Origin: Kolteria novifilia
Lineage (GTDB): Bacteria > Planctomycetota > Planctomycetia > Kolteriales > Kolteriaceae
NCBI GenBank assembly: GCA_007748055.1
Contig: CP036279.1
Span: 7,130,001 to 7,194,000 of the forward strand
DNA length: 64,000 nt
Direction of reading: 5' to 3'
The notes beneath the pieces are model-generated. The model was not told the DNA's origin. It saw only the letters and a program-made list of their open reading frames with translations, and did no database searches. How positions within the stretch are numbered: position 1 is the stretch's first letter; each line of letters begins with the position of its first letter. Shown in pieces: positions 37,106-46,578 of the stretch. The translations under genes were made by a program, and so were the position numbers.

Positions 37106-37390
37106 GTGATTTACCTCAACGTCTATCTTCAGGTCAAGGAAGCGTCGGATGTTCCAAACATCGCCGAGGCGTTGACCCGCGCGGGGGAAAAATCCCGCCA
37201 AGAACCGGGCTGTCATCGTTGGGAAGCGTACCACTCCAAGAACGACCCCAACCGCTTCCTTCTCGTCGAGCACTGGGAAAGCCAGGAGCACCTCGACCAG
37301 CATCGCGAAGCGGAAGCGTATCAGCAGATTTACAAGGTCGACGTCTTGCCCAAGGTCGACCGGGAAGGGCACCCCGCGGATCTGCTCTAG
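37106..37390 (+). CDS. Antibiotic biosynthesis monooxygenase (ABM) domain protein
   Basis: A 94-residue protein beginning at GTG 37106 with GGAGG just upstream. The ferredoxin-like ABM fold is shown by YLNVYLQVKEAS, SRQEPGCHRWEAYHS and RFLLVEHWESQEHLDQH. Relatives act as cofactor-free monooxygenases, heme-degrading enzymes or quinol monooxygenases; the single domain does not tell which. It lies divergent from aroC with 120 bases between starts. Confidence 0.85.
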   Translation: MIYLNVYLQVKEASDVPNIAEALTRAGEKSRQEPGCHRWEAYHSKNDPNRFLLVEHWESQEHLDQHREAEAYQQIYKVDVLPKVDREGHPADLL

Positions 37391-37560
37391 TGGCGAGTCG
37401 TTCTCTCGACGCCTCGTTCTACTCACCTCTCCTTGGGAAGAGGTCGGCGAACGCAGTGGGCCAGGTGAGGGAGTTTCCGGCTCGGGAAATCAACGGTGAT
37501 TCGCGAAGATGAGCCCCCTCACCCCTAACCCCTCAGGCCCACAGGGAGAGGGGAACAAGA

Positions 37561-37603
37561 GGCTCGCTCTCGCCTTGGCCCCACTCAAGTCAACGGTCTG
37601 CTA
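37561..37603 (-). repeat. Partial family 1 repeat, copy C
   Basis: Read on the minus strand it begins TAGCAGACCGTTGACTTGAG and continues as GGGGCCAAGGCGAGAGCGAGCC, matching the first 43 bases of copies A and B. The TAG is the stop codon of the lipoprotein gene at 37601. The rest of the element is missing. Confidence 0.75.
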
Positions 37604-38434
37604 GATCCGCCGGCCGCCGCCGCGACGGCTTCGAGAGCCACCGCCGCCTTGAAGCTTCGCCGATGACACACTTTGGTCGAGCTTACGGGCGTAGTAGACG
37701 CCGTAGTCATTCTTGAGTGTCCGGTAAGCAATCATCGCCCGCGAATCTCCGGCCTCGAGGAAGAAGATCTGCCATTGGTAGAGGCGGAACCCAGGCTCCT
37801 CACTCTCCGCGTCGTCCTCCGCCTCGATCGGCGTGAAGGGGACCTCCTGCAGGACGCTAAACCACTTCATTTCCTTGGTCGGCGCGGCGGGATCCATCTT
37901 CAGTTTGGGCCCTACTTGGACATTGCGGACCTCGAGCTTGATGCTGACTCTTTTGGCTTCCTCCTCGTCGGCGAACTGCGCGAAGGGGTTGTCGTTGGCC
38001 GGAGCGTCGCCCGTCGTTTCCTCCTCCCCCTCGGCTTCGGGAAAGATCACTCCGGGGCCCATCCACTCCATCGCGAACCCGGGCTCGAAGAGCACCGCGA
38101 TGAACTCGTCGAGCTTGAGGGCGGGCGTTTCCTTCTCCTTTTTCGTCACCGCCACGACGACTTTCAGCGGATGCGAAAGATCCTCATCCGATTCGTAGAC
38201 CGCGACCAGCGGTTCGAAGAGTTCCTCTTTCGGCGCCGTCTCCAGATTCGCTTCGCGGGGGATGCGAATCACCAAGCCGCTTTCCCCCGCGATGGTGGAT
38301 CGGTGCAGCGACTCGTCGAGTTCCTTCTCGTAATCGCGCTTCGCCAAAGTGTCTTCGAACCGATTCATGTAGTCTTGGTAACCACATCCGGCGGCTAGCA
38401 ACAGCAGCGACGCCAACAGGGTCGATCGCATCAT
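37601..38434 (-). CDS. Predicted lipoprotein of unknown function
   Basis: A 277-residue protein starting at MMRSTLLAS (ATG 38434, AAGGACACG upstream). A signal peptide ends in a lipobox, LLAAGC. The mature part is acidic in its middle (EAEGEEETTGD) and ends in a Gly/Ser/Arg-rich tail (GGGGSRSRRGGGRR). Two beta-rich regions (about 50-120 and 150-240) are otherwise unmatched. I do not recognise the family. Its stop TAG lies in a repeat end (copy C). The Tad cluster starts 645 bases away on the other strand. Confidence 0.7.
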   Translation of the reverse strand: MMRSTLLASLLLLAAGCGYQDYMNRFEDTLAKRDYEKELDESLHRSTIAGESGLVIRIPREANLETAPKEELFEPLVAVYESDEDLSHPLKVVVAVTKKEKETPALKLDEFIAVLFEPGFAMEWMGPGVIFPEAEGEEETTGDAPANDNPFAQFADEEEAKRVSIKLEVRNVQVGPKLKMDPAAPTKEMKWFSVLQEVPFTPIEAEDDAESEEPGFRLYQWQIFFLEAGDSRAMIAYRTLKNDYGVYYARKLDQSVSSAKLQGGGGSRSRRGGGRRI

Positions 38435-39078
38435 CGTGTCCTTCTCAGTCGGGCCCCGGACCACTCGCGCGGGTCCTTGGCCATCTTCGCGTAGTCGAGC
38501 CTTCTTTCCTAGGGCTATTGAGTCATTTCCCCCAGCCCCTATGGGAACTATCCATCGTGAACGCGGTCCGGCCCGATTCCCAGCGGAAAGTTCCCATCGG
38601 CTCGGGGATAAATTTCGGAAAGCGCGCCAACGCGAGAAGTCCCCTGGATCCGCTGGTTCGCCGACTCGACAGCTTGGCGCAAATCGTTACAACCCAACCT
38701 AGAGCGGACGCGAAACAGGATCGGCTGGGGGGGTCCGCCGGTACGTTCTCCCTTCCGGGTCGCTGCGCGTGTGATACAATAGGGCAGATCCAGGAGCGCG
38801 GAATTGGCGAGAGGCGATCCGCGATCATCGCGGAACGGACGTTCTTAGGTTTCAGCCTTCGTTGTCGCGAAGCTCGACAGAACCGGTATGGTCGGGCCCG
38901 CCAATCTTGAGTCGTCGGTGACGACGCGCTTGACGCGACCTTGGCAATACGAAATAACGGATGCGGGTTTTCGGGAGACCCGTGAGAGAATCGCGGCCGA
39001 AGTCGACGCGGCACGCGATTTTCCTTTTGCGCAATCAGCAAGCGGCGCCTCGTCGCCGCGACACCCCTCGGTGAGTTC
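38435..39078. other. Divergent intergenic region upstream of the Tad cluster
   Basis: A 644-base gap with no gene. A 9-bp inverted repeat (ATGGGAACT 38541-38549, AGTTCCCAT 38589-38597) encloses a 39-base loop in DNA with long runs of C and G, and an extended -10 promoter lies at 38772-38780, listed separately. Confidence 0.5.
38772..38780 (+). promoter_or_regulatory. Extended -10 promoter of the Tad cluster
   Basis: TGATACAAT is an extended -10 element (TGn plus TACAAT) standing out in GC-rich DNA, pointing toward tadZ 300 bases downstream. The -35 region (TTCCGG at 38753) is weak. The predicted start is near 38787, leaving a leader of almost 300 bases. Confidence 0.45.
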
Positions 39079-40275
39079 ATGGCTGCTGTACAACGCGTAG
39101 CTATTGTCGATCCCTCGGATGAGACCAGAACGGTTCTGCGCGATACGCTGCTCGGAGTCGAGAGCGTCTACCTAGAAGCCGAGTGCGCTCACTACGAGTT
39201 TTTTAGCGACGTCATCGCCCAAAACGTCCCCGATGTCGCCATCATCACCATCGACCAGGATCCCGACCAAGGGCTGCGACTCGTTCAGCAGTTGATGCTC
39301 AATCAACCGGAATTGGACGTCGTCGTGGCCAGCGGACGTACCGACGGTCAGTTCATCCTGCAAGTCATGCGTCTGGGCGCGAAGGAGTTCGTCGGGCTAC
39401 CGCTGCAATTCGAGGAGATGCTCGGCGCCCTGAGCCGGCTTCGCGGCGCTCGCGCGGGCAGGGAAGGATCGGACGAGGAGTCGACGCGGGTCTACGCGGT
39501 CTGCGGAGCGCGCGGCGGCGTCGGCGCAACGAGCATGGCGGTCAACATTGGCTGCTGTCTGGCGCTGCAACCGGAAAACAGCGTCGTCCTGGTCGATCTC
39601 GACTTGGCGATGGGGGATGCGGATGTCTGCTTGGACATCATTCCCGATTACACCCTCGCTGATGTCGCGGAGAACATCGACCGGATCGACTTGCAGCTTC
39701 TCAAGCGATCGCTGAGTATGCACCCCTCGGGACTGTACTTGCTGCCGCACCCGGTCAAGATCGAGGACGCCGGGCTGATTCAACAGGACCACATCACACG
39801 AGTCATTTCTCTCCTGAAGATGTCCTTCTCCCACGTCATTCTCGACTTGAGCAAGGGCTTTCACGCGATCGACATGGCGGCGATGCATCTTTCCGACGCG
39901 GTGCTCCTGGTGACGCAGCTCGACGTGAGCAACCTTCGAAATGTCGTGCGGCTGATGTTGCTGCTCAACGAGATCGAGGGCCTGGGGGACAAAGTCCAAG
40001 TCGTCGCCAACCGCGTCGGCTCGGACGAGAACGAGATCGGGATTCAGCGCGCCGAGGAGACGATCGGTCGGCCGATCGCTTTCCAGATCCCCAATGACGC
40101 GCGGACAATGATGGCGTCGCGCAACAACGGCGTGCCGCTCTTTGAGCATGCTCCCAAGTCGAGAATTCACCAATCGGTCGTCTCGATGACGGCTTCTCTG
40201 GAGTCGGGTGAAGAGTTCGTGGCTCCGGCCAAACCGAAGGAACGTAAGGGTTTCTTCTTCTTCAGTCATGACTAA
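39079..40275 (+). CDS. tadZ: Pilus assembly protein TadZ/CpaE (receiver-like plus MinD-like ATPase)
   Basis: A 398-residue localisation factor of the Tad pilus. Residues 1-120 form a receiver-like domain (VAIVDPSDETRTVL, Asp52-type position in VAIITIDQD), and residues 138-385 a MinD/ParA-type ATPase with a deviant P-loop, GARGGVGATS (143-152), lacking the usual lysines, as in other CpaE proteins. TadZ/CpaE places the secretion complex at the cell pole. The gene starts the plus-strand cluster of tadA, tadB and tadC. Confidence 0.9.
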   Translation: MAAVQRVAIVDPSDETRTVLRDTLLGVESVYLEAECAHYEFFSDVIAQNVPDVAIITIDQDPDQGLRLVQQLMLNQPELDVVVASGRTDGQFILQVMRLGAKEFVGLPLQFEEMLGALSRLRGARAGREGSDEESTRVYAVCGARGGVGATSMAVNIGCCLALQPENSVVLVDLDLAMGDADVCLDIIPDYTLADVAENIDRIDLQLLKRSLSMHPSGLYLLPHPVKIEDAGLIQQDHITRVISLLKMSFSHVILDLSKGFHAIDMAAMHLSDAVLLVTQLDVSNLRNVVRLMLLLNEIEGLGDKVQVVANRVGSDENEIGIQRAEETIGRPIAFQIPNDARTMMASRNNGVPLFEHAPKSRIHQSVVSMTASLESGEEFVAPAKPKERKGFFFFSHD

Positions 40276-40402
40276 CCGACAAATCTGAGGCATATTGGAT
40301 AGAGTGACGGGGACGCCACCGGTGCGTGCTTGTCTTCTGAGCGACGATCCGTCCTCTCGTCGCTTTCCGAGCGCAACGATCAGCCTCGTCGGAGGAGCGT
40401 GT

Positions 40403-41743
40403 ATGTCATCTCTGGGTAAGCTCCCTCAACCCCCAAGCCGCCTGTCCCAGCGCAATCAACAGAGCGGAAAGGGATTCGACGAGCTCAAACAGCTCATCCA
40501 CTCGAAGCTGGTCGACAAGCTGGACCTCAGCAAGGTCAGCGATCTCGACAGCGATACGCTCCGCCGTGAAATCCGGATCGTCGTTGAACATCTCTGCGAT
40601 ACGGAAAACCCGCTGCTCAACCGGATGGAGCGGCAGCGTCTCATCGACGAGGTGCTCAATGAGACGTTCGGGCTCGGACCGCTCGAGGCGCTGCTTCGCG
40701 ACGAGCAGATCACGGAAATCCTGATCAACGGTCCCGAGAGGATTTTTGTCGAACGGGCGGGAAAACTCGTCCTAAGTGACGTGAAATTTCGCGATTCTCA
40801 GCATCTTTTGCAGATTATCGACCGAATTGTGTCCAAAGTGGGCCGCCGAATCGACGAAACCTCGCCGATGTGTGACGCCCGCCTGCAAGATGGCTCGCGT
40901 GTCAACGCGATCATTCCCCCGCTGGCGCTCGACGGCGCGGCGGTCTCGATTCGGCGATTCGGTTCCAAGCCGCTGATGCTGCAGGACCTGCTTCGCTTCA
41001 AGGCCTTTACGCCTGAAATGGCGATGCTCTTCGAAGCCTCCATCAAGGCGAAGCTCAACATCATCATCTCCGGCGGTACCGGTTCCGGTAAAACGACGCT
41101 ACTCAACACGTTGTCGAGCTTCGTCCCCGACGGGGAACGGATCATCACGATCGAAGACTCGGCCGAGCTCCAACTTCAGCAGGAACATATTGTCCGTCTC
41201 GAAACCCGCCCGCCGAACATTGAGGGAAAGGGGGCGATTCCAGCCCGCTCGCTCGTCAAAAACGCCCTCCGGATGCGTCCCGACCGGGTGATCATTGGTG
41301 AGTGTCGTGGTCCCGAAACGCTCGACATGATCCAGGCCATGAACACCGGCCACGAAGGCTCGATGACGACGATCCACGCCAACTCCCCTCGCGACGCCAC
41401 CTCGCGTATCGAAACACTTGTCCTCATGGGTGGGGTCGAACTGCCGATGAAGGCGATCCGGCAACAGTTCGCGAGTGCCGTCGACATGATTATTCAGGTC
41501 AACCGGCTTCAAGGCGGTCCACGAAAGGTCACTTCCGTCACCGAAGTGATGAATCTCGAGCAAGATACCGTCATCATGCAGGAAGTCTTCCGCTATCGGC
41601 AACTCGGGATCGATCAGGAAGGCAAGGCGTTCGGGCAGTTCGAGTCGTGCGGCGTCCGCCCCTCGTTCATGCCCAAGCTCGAGGCCTCGGGCATTCGTTT
41701 GCCCCCGAACCTCTTCGCCGAGCGCGTCCTGCTTCGCGACTGA
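40403..41743 (+). CDS. tadA: Tad secretion ATPase TadA/CpaF
   Basis: A 446-residue hexameric ATPase of the VirB11/PulE type powering Tad pilus assembly. ATG 40403 is chosen because GGAGGAG sits 5 bases upstream. Walker A is GGTGSGKTT (224-232), the Asp box and Walker B lie in RMRPDRVIIGECRGPETLD, and the His box is GSMTTIHANSPRDA. The N-terminal 100 residues carry the usual helical CpaF domain. tadB begins 216 bases downstream with no clear terminator between. Confidence 0.95.
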   Translation: MSSLGKLPQPPSRLSQRNQQSGKGFDELKQLIHSKLVDKLDLSKVSDLDSDTLRREIRIVVEHLCDTENPLLNRMERQRLIDEVLNETFGLGPLEALLRDEQITEILINGPERIFVERAGKLVLSDVKFRDSQHLLQIIDRIVSKVGRRIDETSPMCDARLQDGSRVNAIIPPLALDGAAVSIRRFGSKPLMLQDLLRFKAFTPEMAMLFEASIKAKLNIIISGGTGSGKTTLLNTLSSFVPDGERIITIEDSAELQLQQEHIVRLETRPPNIEGKGAIPARSLVKNALRMRPDRVIIGECRGPETLDMIQAMNTGHEGSMTTIHANSPRDATSRIETLVLMGGVELPMKAIRQQFASAVDMIIQVNRLQGGPRKVTSVTEVMNLEQDTVIMQEVFRYRQLGIDQEGKAFGQFESCGVRPSFMPKLEASGIRLPPNLFAERVLLRD

Positions 41744-41959
41744 CGAGGGCCAACCTCTCCCCGGCCTCACCGCGTGAAGGCAGGCGGAGCCCGCAGAATC
41801 CGCAAATCGAGACGTGCTTCCACCCGGTTGAATCGAGCCGGTGGACTCAATTTTTGCTCCCTGCGGCACTTATGACCTAGGCTCTATGTGGAAGCCAGAA
41901 AGGGACCTCCGGCTTCGTCACTCACGGATGATTGCGGTTGCTTAAGAAGAACGAGAACC

Positions 41960-42925
41960 ATGGATCCACTGTTCATCGTCTCCCTGATCGTGGCCGTCGG
42001 GGTCGTCTCGCTGATTTTCGCCGGCTTCTTCTTCTACCGCGAGTACGCCGGTAGCCGAAATCTCGACGAGCGACTCGGACGCATGGCGGCCAACCGCACG
42101 CCGACGCTCGAGTCGAGCGGGATCCTCAAGGAGCCGATGTTCCCCGACGACGAACGAAGCATCGTCGAACGCATCCTTCCCAGTCTTCCCGATCTCGGCC
42201 GCGTCTTCGAACAAGCGGACCTGAAGATTTCCCCGTCGCAGTTCTGGCTCATCACCGCCGGCATCACCGGCCTGGGGGCCTTGGCTCCGGCGATCGTTCG
42301 GCTTCCGATCATCACCTCGATCCTATCGGGTGCCATTTGCGCCTTTATGCCGCTCGGCTTCGTCTTCTTCATGCGCAAACGCCGCTTGGCGAAATTCGGG
42401 GCGCAACTCTGCGAGGGACTGGAACTGGTCGCCCGCGCCCTTCGCGCCGGCCACAGTCTCGCGGCGGGCATGCACGTCGTCTCCGAGGAGATGCCCGATC
42501 CGATCGCCAAGGAGTTCGGACGCGTCTGGGAAGAACAGAATCTCGGCATCAGCATTGAGCAAGCGATGCGCAACCTCGCCGAGCGGGTTCCGAATCTCGA
42601 TCTGCGGTTCTTTGTCACCGCGGTCATCATCCAGCGGCAAACCGGTGGTGACTTGGCCGAAATCCTCGACAAGATCGGCTATGTCATCCGCGAGCGGTTC
42701 AAGATCATGGGCATGGTCAAGGCACTCACTGGCGAAGGCCGCCTTAGCGGTGTGGTCCTTCTCGCGCTGCCGTTCGGCCTATTGCTGCTGATGATGCAAA
42801 TCAGCCCGACCTACATTCGTCTGCTCTGGACGCACCCGATGGGCCAGAAGATGTCCGTCTTCGCGATCATTTCGATGATCTTCGGTGCCCTCTTGATCCG
42901 GAAAATCGTCAACATCAAGGTCTAA
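41960..42925 (+). CDS. tadB: Tad inner-membrane platform protein TadB
   Basis: A 321-residue type II secretion F-domain protein, started at ATG 41960 (MDPLFIVSL). One membrane segment is at 4-25, a second hairpin lies near 95-145, and the last two are near 265-315. The T2SSF core (FGAQLCEGLELVARALRAGHSLAAGMHVVSEEMPDPIAKEF) is cytoplasmic and includes the family glutamates. It forms the platform on which the TadA ATPase acts, as the partner of TadC, 37 bases downstream. Confidence 0.93.
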   Translation: MDPLFIVSLIVAVGVVSLIFAGFFFYREYAGSRNLDERLGRMAANRTPTLESSGILKEPMFPDDERSIVERILPSLPDLGRVFEQADLKISPSQFWLITAGITGLGALAPAIVRLPIITSILSGAICAFMPLGFVFFMRKRRLAKFGAQLCEGLELVARALRAGHSLAAGMHVVSEEMPDPIAKEFGRVWEEQNLGISIEQAMRNLAERVPNLDLRFFVTAVIIQRQTGGDLAEILDKIGYVIRERFKIMGMVKALTGEGRLSGVVLLALPFGLLLLMMQISPTYIRLLWTHPMGQKMSVFAIISMIFGALLIRKIVNIKV

Positions 42926-42962
42926 GCGGCACCAGACCCCGCCTGCGAGGGAGAATCCAAGC

Positions 42963-43925
42963 ATGTCCACCTTCTTGATCTTTGCCGCTCTGGGAGCGCG
43001 AGAGATCGTGCCGGTACTCGTGGCGTTGTCGATCGTCGCGATCATTTACGTCATCTTCAGCATCGTTTCACAGCGTGACGGCAAGACCGAGGAACGGCTC
43101 GATCGAATCGGAAAGCTCTCCTCCCCCGACGGCGCGTCGGGTCTTGGGGGAACCCCGGACCGGTTTCAGGATCTCCTCGAGCGAGCCGCGCCGGCGCTGG
43201 CCAAGCCGCTCCAAGCTTCCGAAAAGGAAGAAAATAACCTCAAGATGAAGCTGGCGCACGGCGGCTGGCGGTCGGAAAACGCCGTCACCGTCTACAACGC
43301 CATGCGGCTCGTCTCCCTTCTCGTCGGGGCGGCGGTTGCCGGAATCACCATCTATCCGAGCTACGGATTCTCGATGAACGGCATCCTCTACATGGTGCTG
43401 CTCACGGGGATTTTCTTCTACATTCCGACTCTCTTGGTGACGTGGCGGGTCAATACACGCAAGGAACAAATCTTTCTCGGATTGCCCGATGCCCTTGATC
43501 TGATGGTCGTTTGCGTCGAGGCGGGACTTGGGTTGGATGCGGCAATGCGAAAAGTTTGCGAAGAAATGGGTAGCACCTTTCCGATCATTAGTGAGGAGTT
43601 TTCCATTTGCAACTTCCAGCTTCAAATGGGACGCCCCCGACGAGAGGTGCTGCACGACTTGGGTGTTCGCACCGGCGTTGACGACATGAAGGCATTGGCG
43701 GCGATCTTGATCCAAGCCGACCGCTTCGGATCGAGCATTGCGCAGGCGCTGCGGGTCCAAAGTGACTCGATGCGGACGCGTCGCCGACAGATGGCCGAGG
43801 AAAAGGCGGCCATGACCGCGGTAAAGTTGATCTTCCCCTTGGTGTTGTTCATCTTTCCCGCGATCTTCGTCGTCCTGGTCGGTCCCGCGGCTATCCAGAT
43901 CGCGGACCGCATGCTGAACAAGTAA
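42963..43925 (+). CDS. tadC: Tad inner-membrane platform protein TadC
   Basis: A 320-residue T2SSF-domain protein with a similar plan to TadB: membrane segments at about 15-35, 110-150 and 290-315, with the core LFLGLPDALDLMVVCVEAGLGLDAAMRKVCEEMG between. GGGAG precedes the ATG. Together with TadB it forms the inner-membrane platform. The lipoprotein at 44052 follows after 126 bases. Confidence 0.93.
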   Translation: MSTFLIFAALGAREIVPVLVALSIVAIIYVIFSIVSQRDGKTEERLDRIGKLSSPDGASGLGGTPDRFQDLLERAAPALAKPLQASEKEENNLKMKLAHGGWRSENAVTVYNAMRLVSLLVGAAVAGITIYPSYGFSMNGILYMVLLTGIFFYIPTLLVTWRVNTRKEQIFLGLPDALDLMVVCVEAGLGLDAAMRKVCEEMGSTFPIISEEFSICNFQLQMGRPRREVLHDLGVRTGVDDMKALAAILIQADRFGSSIAQALRVQSDSMRTRRRQMAEEKAAMTAVKLIFPLVLFIFPAIFVVLVGPAAIQIADRMLNK

Positions 43926-44051
43926 GCGCGAGCCGTCGGCGTCCCTCGGGTACCGACGCGCCGCAAGCGGGTCAATCGAGGTACGATCCTAGGATCCCCT
44001 TCAAGGCAAGAGGCCATGAAGGGCCGTCTGCCGGATGGAAAGGATACCGTC

Positions 44052-44726
44052 ATGAAGGCAGTAATGCGCTGGGGCGGCATCGCGGGGGTCACTCTAGGCG
44101 TGACCTTTCTCGCGGCTGGCTGCAAGGTTCTCCCCAAGAAGGACTGTGATGAGTGCGGCGCCGTCGAGTGCGCCGATGGATGCTTCGAGGACGATTGCTC
44201 CTCCTGCAATGGCTGCGGCCGCGACAAGTGGCACAAGAGCCTGAAGGATTTCGACTGGGAGCAGCTTCACTCCGACCACTGTTGGCCCGAGCAATATGCT
44301 CGCGAGGCGGCCCGGCGCGTCAACGCTCCGCTTGGCCAGCAAATGATCAACGGCATCGAGGTCGAGCAGACCGTCTGGAAGCACTACTTCAGCACCCAAG
44401 AGGGCAAGGAAAGCCAACTCAACTCGGCCGGCGAGGCGCGCCTCACGTACTTGAGTCGTCGCAAGCCCTACGTCATTCCGCAGCTCTTCCTCGAAACCTC
44501 TTTCGATCCGGAACTCGACTCCAAGCGTGCTCAAGCGGTCGTCGACTTCGCCCGCACGCGCTCCCTGGAGCCTCTCGACTGGCAGGTCTCCATCGTGAAC
44601 CGCCGTCCCGCCGGACTCTTCGGACGTGAGGCACCCAAGAACATCGAGAAGATGATCGGCCCGGGTGCGGGACCGCCCGTCTACGAAGGCGCCATCAAGA
44701 AGGACTTCTTCGGCGGCGCTCAGTAA
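44052..44726 (+). CDS. Cys-rich lipoprotein within the Tad cluster
   Basis: A 224-residue protein. ATG 44052 (GGAAAGG 8 bases upstream) is preferred over ATG 44016. The signal peptide ends in a lipobox, LAAGC. Just after it comes a dense cysteine cluster (KKDCDECGAVECADGCFEDDCSSCNGCGRDK, described here by its spacing C-x2-C-x4-C-x3-C-x4-C-x2-C-x2-C), then a helical body ending in an EGAIKKDFFGG tail. It resembles no family I know. Its place between tadC and the AAA+ gene suggests a part in pilus assembly, perhaps a metal- or disulfide-bearing outer-membrane component; that is inference. Confidence 0.7.
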   Translation: MKAVMRWGGIAGVTLGVTFLAAGCKVLPKKDCDECGAVECADGCFEDDCSSCNGCGRDKWHKSLKDFDWEQLHSDHCWPEQYAREAARRVNAPLGQQMINGIEVEQTVWKHYFSTQEGKESQLNSAGEARLTYLSRRKPYVIPQLFLETSFDPELDSKRAQAVVDFARTRSLEPLDWQVSIVNRRPAGLFGREAPKNIEKMIGPGAGPPVYEGAIKKDFFGGAQ

Positions 44727-44944
44727 GCGTTTGCCTATCGCGTCCCGACAAGACGCGTCCATTAACAACCATCGCGATCTCGCCAAGGAGACATTCCTTG
44801 GCGGGATCGTCGCGTTCTTGGAGAGGAGAAGCGCGACCAACCACTCCCGCCCGGACTCGATGCTCGACCGATCACGATCGAACGCCAATCGCGTGGAGTT
44901 CAGATTCGCCCCGAGTAGGCGTCCTTTGTCATCTTGTCCTGAAG

Positions 44945-44950
44945 TATAAT
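44945..44950 (+). promoter_or_regulatory. Consensus -10 element upstream of the AAA+ ATPase gene
   Basis: A perfect TATAAT occurs in the 386-base gap between the lipoprotein and the AAA+ gene. TTGTCA lies only 13 bases upstream, too close for a standard -35. It may give the AAA+/TPR genes their own promoter, with a leader of about 155 bases. The rest of the 44727-45112 gap holds nothing else I can name. Confidence 0.35.
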
Positions 44951-45112
44951 GGAGTCGATCGCGCGAAGGGGTTCGGTTCGCGGCACAGCCTCGGCGAGCA
45001 CTTTCAACTTCCCGAAGTGGCCACATCCGCCGCGCGGGAGATCACGTCCGGTGACGACGTCGGGCGATCAACGACGACGCGAGCAAGCAATCGGCATCTC
45101 GGGAGCGACCAA

Positions 45113-46462
45113 GTGGAACGGGCTCAACTCTACGAAGAGGAATCAACAGGCGATCTATTCACGCCCGAGGCGCCCGTCGCTCCTCAAAACATGGAAGAGA
45201 CCGGCCTCAACGCCGGCTTTCTCACCGACCTCATCCTCAAGACCCTACTCGCTCGTGGTACCCTCATGGGGATCGAGCTCTCGCGCGAACTGGCGATCTC
45301 CTTCCGGATCTTGGAGGAGTCGCTTCTCTTCCTCAAGGATCAAAAGTGCGTCGAGATCAGCGGCGGCGACTTGATCGGGACCGCATCGTACCGCTTTCTG
45401 CTCACCGACCTCGGCCGGCAGCGCGCACGCGACGCGATGGCCCATTGCTCCTACATCGGCCCGGCCCCCGTGCCAATGGAACGCTACGTCGAGCAGTGCT
45501 ACAAGCAGGTCGTCACCGGTATTCCGATGAACACCGAGGGCTTGCGCAACGCCTTTTCGCACCTCATCGTCAGCGATGACTTGATCGACACGATCGGGCC
45601 GGCGATCGTCAGCGGCAAAGCGGTCTTCATCTACGGTCCGCCGGGTACCGGCAAGACGAGTCTCTCCCGCGCCGTCGGCGAGTACATGAACAACTCGGGC
45701 GGCGAGATCTACATTCCCCACGCCCTGATGGCCGAGGATGGCGTGGTCACGCTCTTCGACCCGATCGTCCATCGCCCGATCGAGGACGACGCCGCCGACG
45801 TCGGCCCGAACGCCCAAGCGCTCGTCAAGCGCCTACTCAACGAGGACACGCCCGATCCGCGCTGGGTCAAGATCCGCCGGCCGGTCATCATCGTCGCGGG
45901 CGAACTGACCCTCGACATGCTCGACTTGCGCTATTCGAGCAACGCGAACGTCTACCAAGCTCCGCTGCACATCAAAGCCAACGGCGGCATCTTCATGGTC
46001 GACGACTTCGGCCGCCAATTGTGCAGTCCCCGCGAGCTGCTCAATCGTTGGATTTTGCCACTCGAAGACCGTCACGACTTCCTGACCCTGGCCTCGGGCA
46101 AGAAGGTGATGGTTCCCTTCGAGCAACTGATCATTTTCTCGACGAATATGGACCCCGCCGATCTCGTCGATGACGCGTTCCTTCGCCGTATCCGCCACAA
46201 GTTCAGCGTCGACGCTCCCTCGAAGGATCTCTACATCCAGATTTTCAATCTCAACTGCAAGCGGTTACGGCTCAACGAATGCCCCGAAGCGATCGAGTTC
46301 CTCTACGAACGCTATTACAATGACGGTCGGCTCGCGCGTCCGAGCGATTGCCGCGATTTGCTGGAGATCGTGGTGTCGATCTGCCGATTCAGGGAGGAGA
46401 AACCACACCTGACGCGTGAGCTCATCGAATTGGCGGCACGCCAGTTCATCGCCGAATTCTAA
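45113..46462 (+). CDS. MoxR-like AAA+ ATPase with N-terminal winged helix, Tad-associated
   Basis: A 449-residue protein. I start it at GTG 45113 (GGGAG 7 bases upstream), because sequence further upstream is not protein-like. Residues 35-110 look like a winged helix (LTDLILKTLLARGTLMGIEL...SYRFLLTDLGRQRA). The AAA+ module has Walker A GPPGTGKTS (175-183), a Walker B-like FMVDDFG, sensor 1 in IIFSTNMDP and an arginine finger candidate in FLRRIRHKF. Relatives lie in planctomycete Tad clusters. It may remodel pilus parts or act as a regulator. It is the first of a pair with the TPR lipoprotein. Confidence 0.85.
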   Translation: MERAQLYEEESTGDLFTPEAPVAPQNMEETGLNAGFLTDLILKTLLARGTLMGIELSRELAISFRILEESLLFLKDQKCVEISGGDLIGTASYRFLLTDLGRQRARDAMAHCSYIGPAPVPMERYVEQCYKQVVTGIPMNTEGLRNAFSHLIVSDDLIDTIGPAIVSGKAVFIYGPPGTGKTSLSRAVGEYMNNSGGEIYIPHALMAEDGVVTLFDPIVHRPIEDDAADVGPNAQALVKRLLNEDTPDPRWVKIRRPVIIVAGELTLDMLDLRYSSNANVYQAPLHIKANGGIFMVDDFGRQLCSPRELLNRWILPLEDRHDFLTLASGKKVMVPFEQLIIFSTNMDPADLVDDAFLRRIRHKFSVDAPSKDLYIQIFNLNCKRLRLNECPEAIEFLYERYYNDGRLARPSDCRDLLEIVVSICRFREEKPHLTRELIELAARQFIAEF

Positions 46463-46578
46463 CGCTCGCGAGGAGACTCGCGGGCAAGCCGTCTTGCGGA
46501 TCGCTTCACACCCATTGACCGAGCTTCGCCCTCCGCCATCGCAGCCACACTCGCGGAATGATGATGGGGAGATCATCG

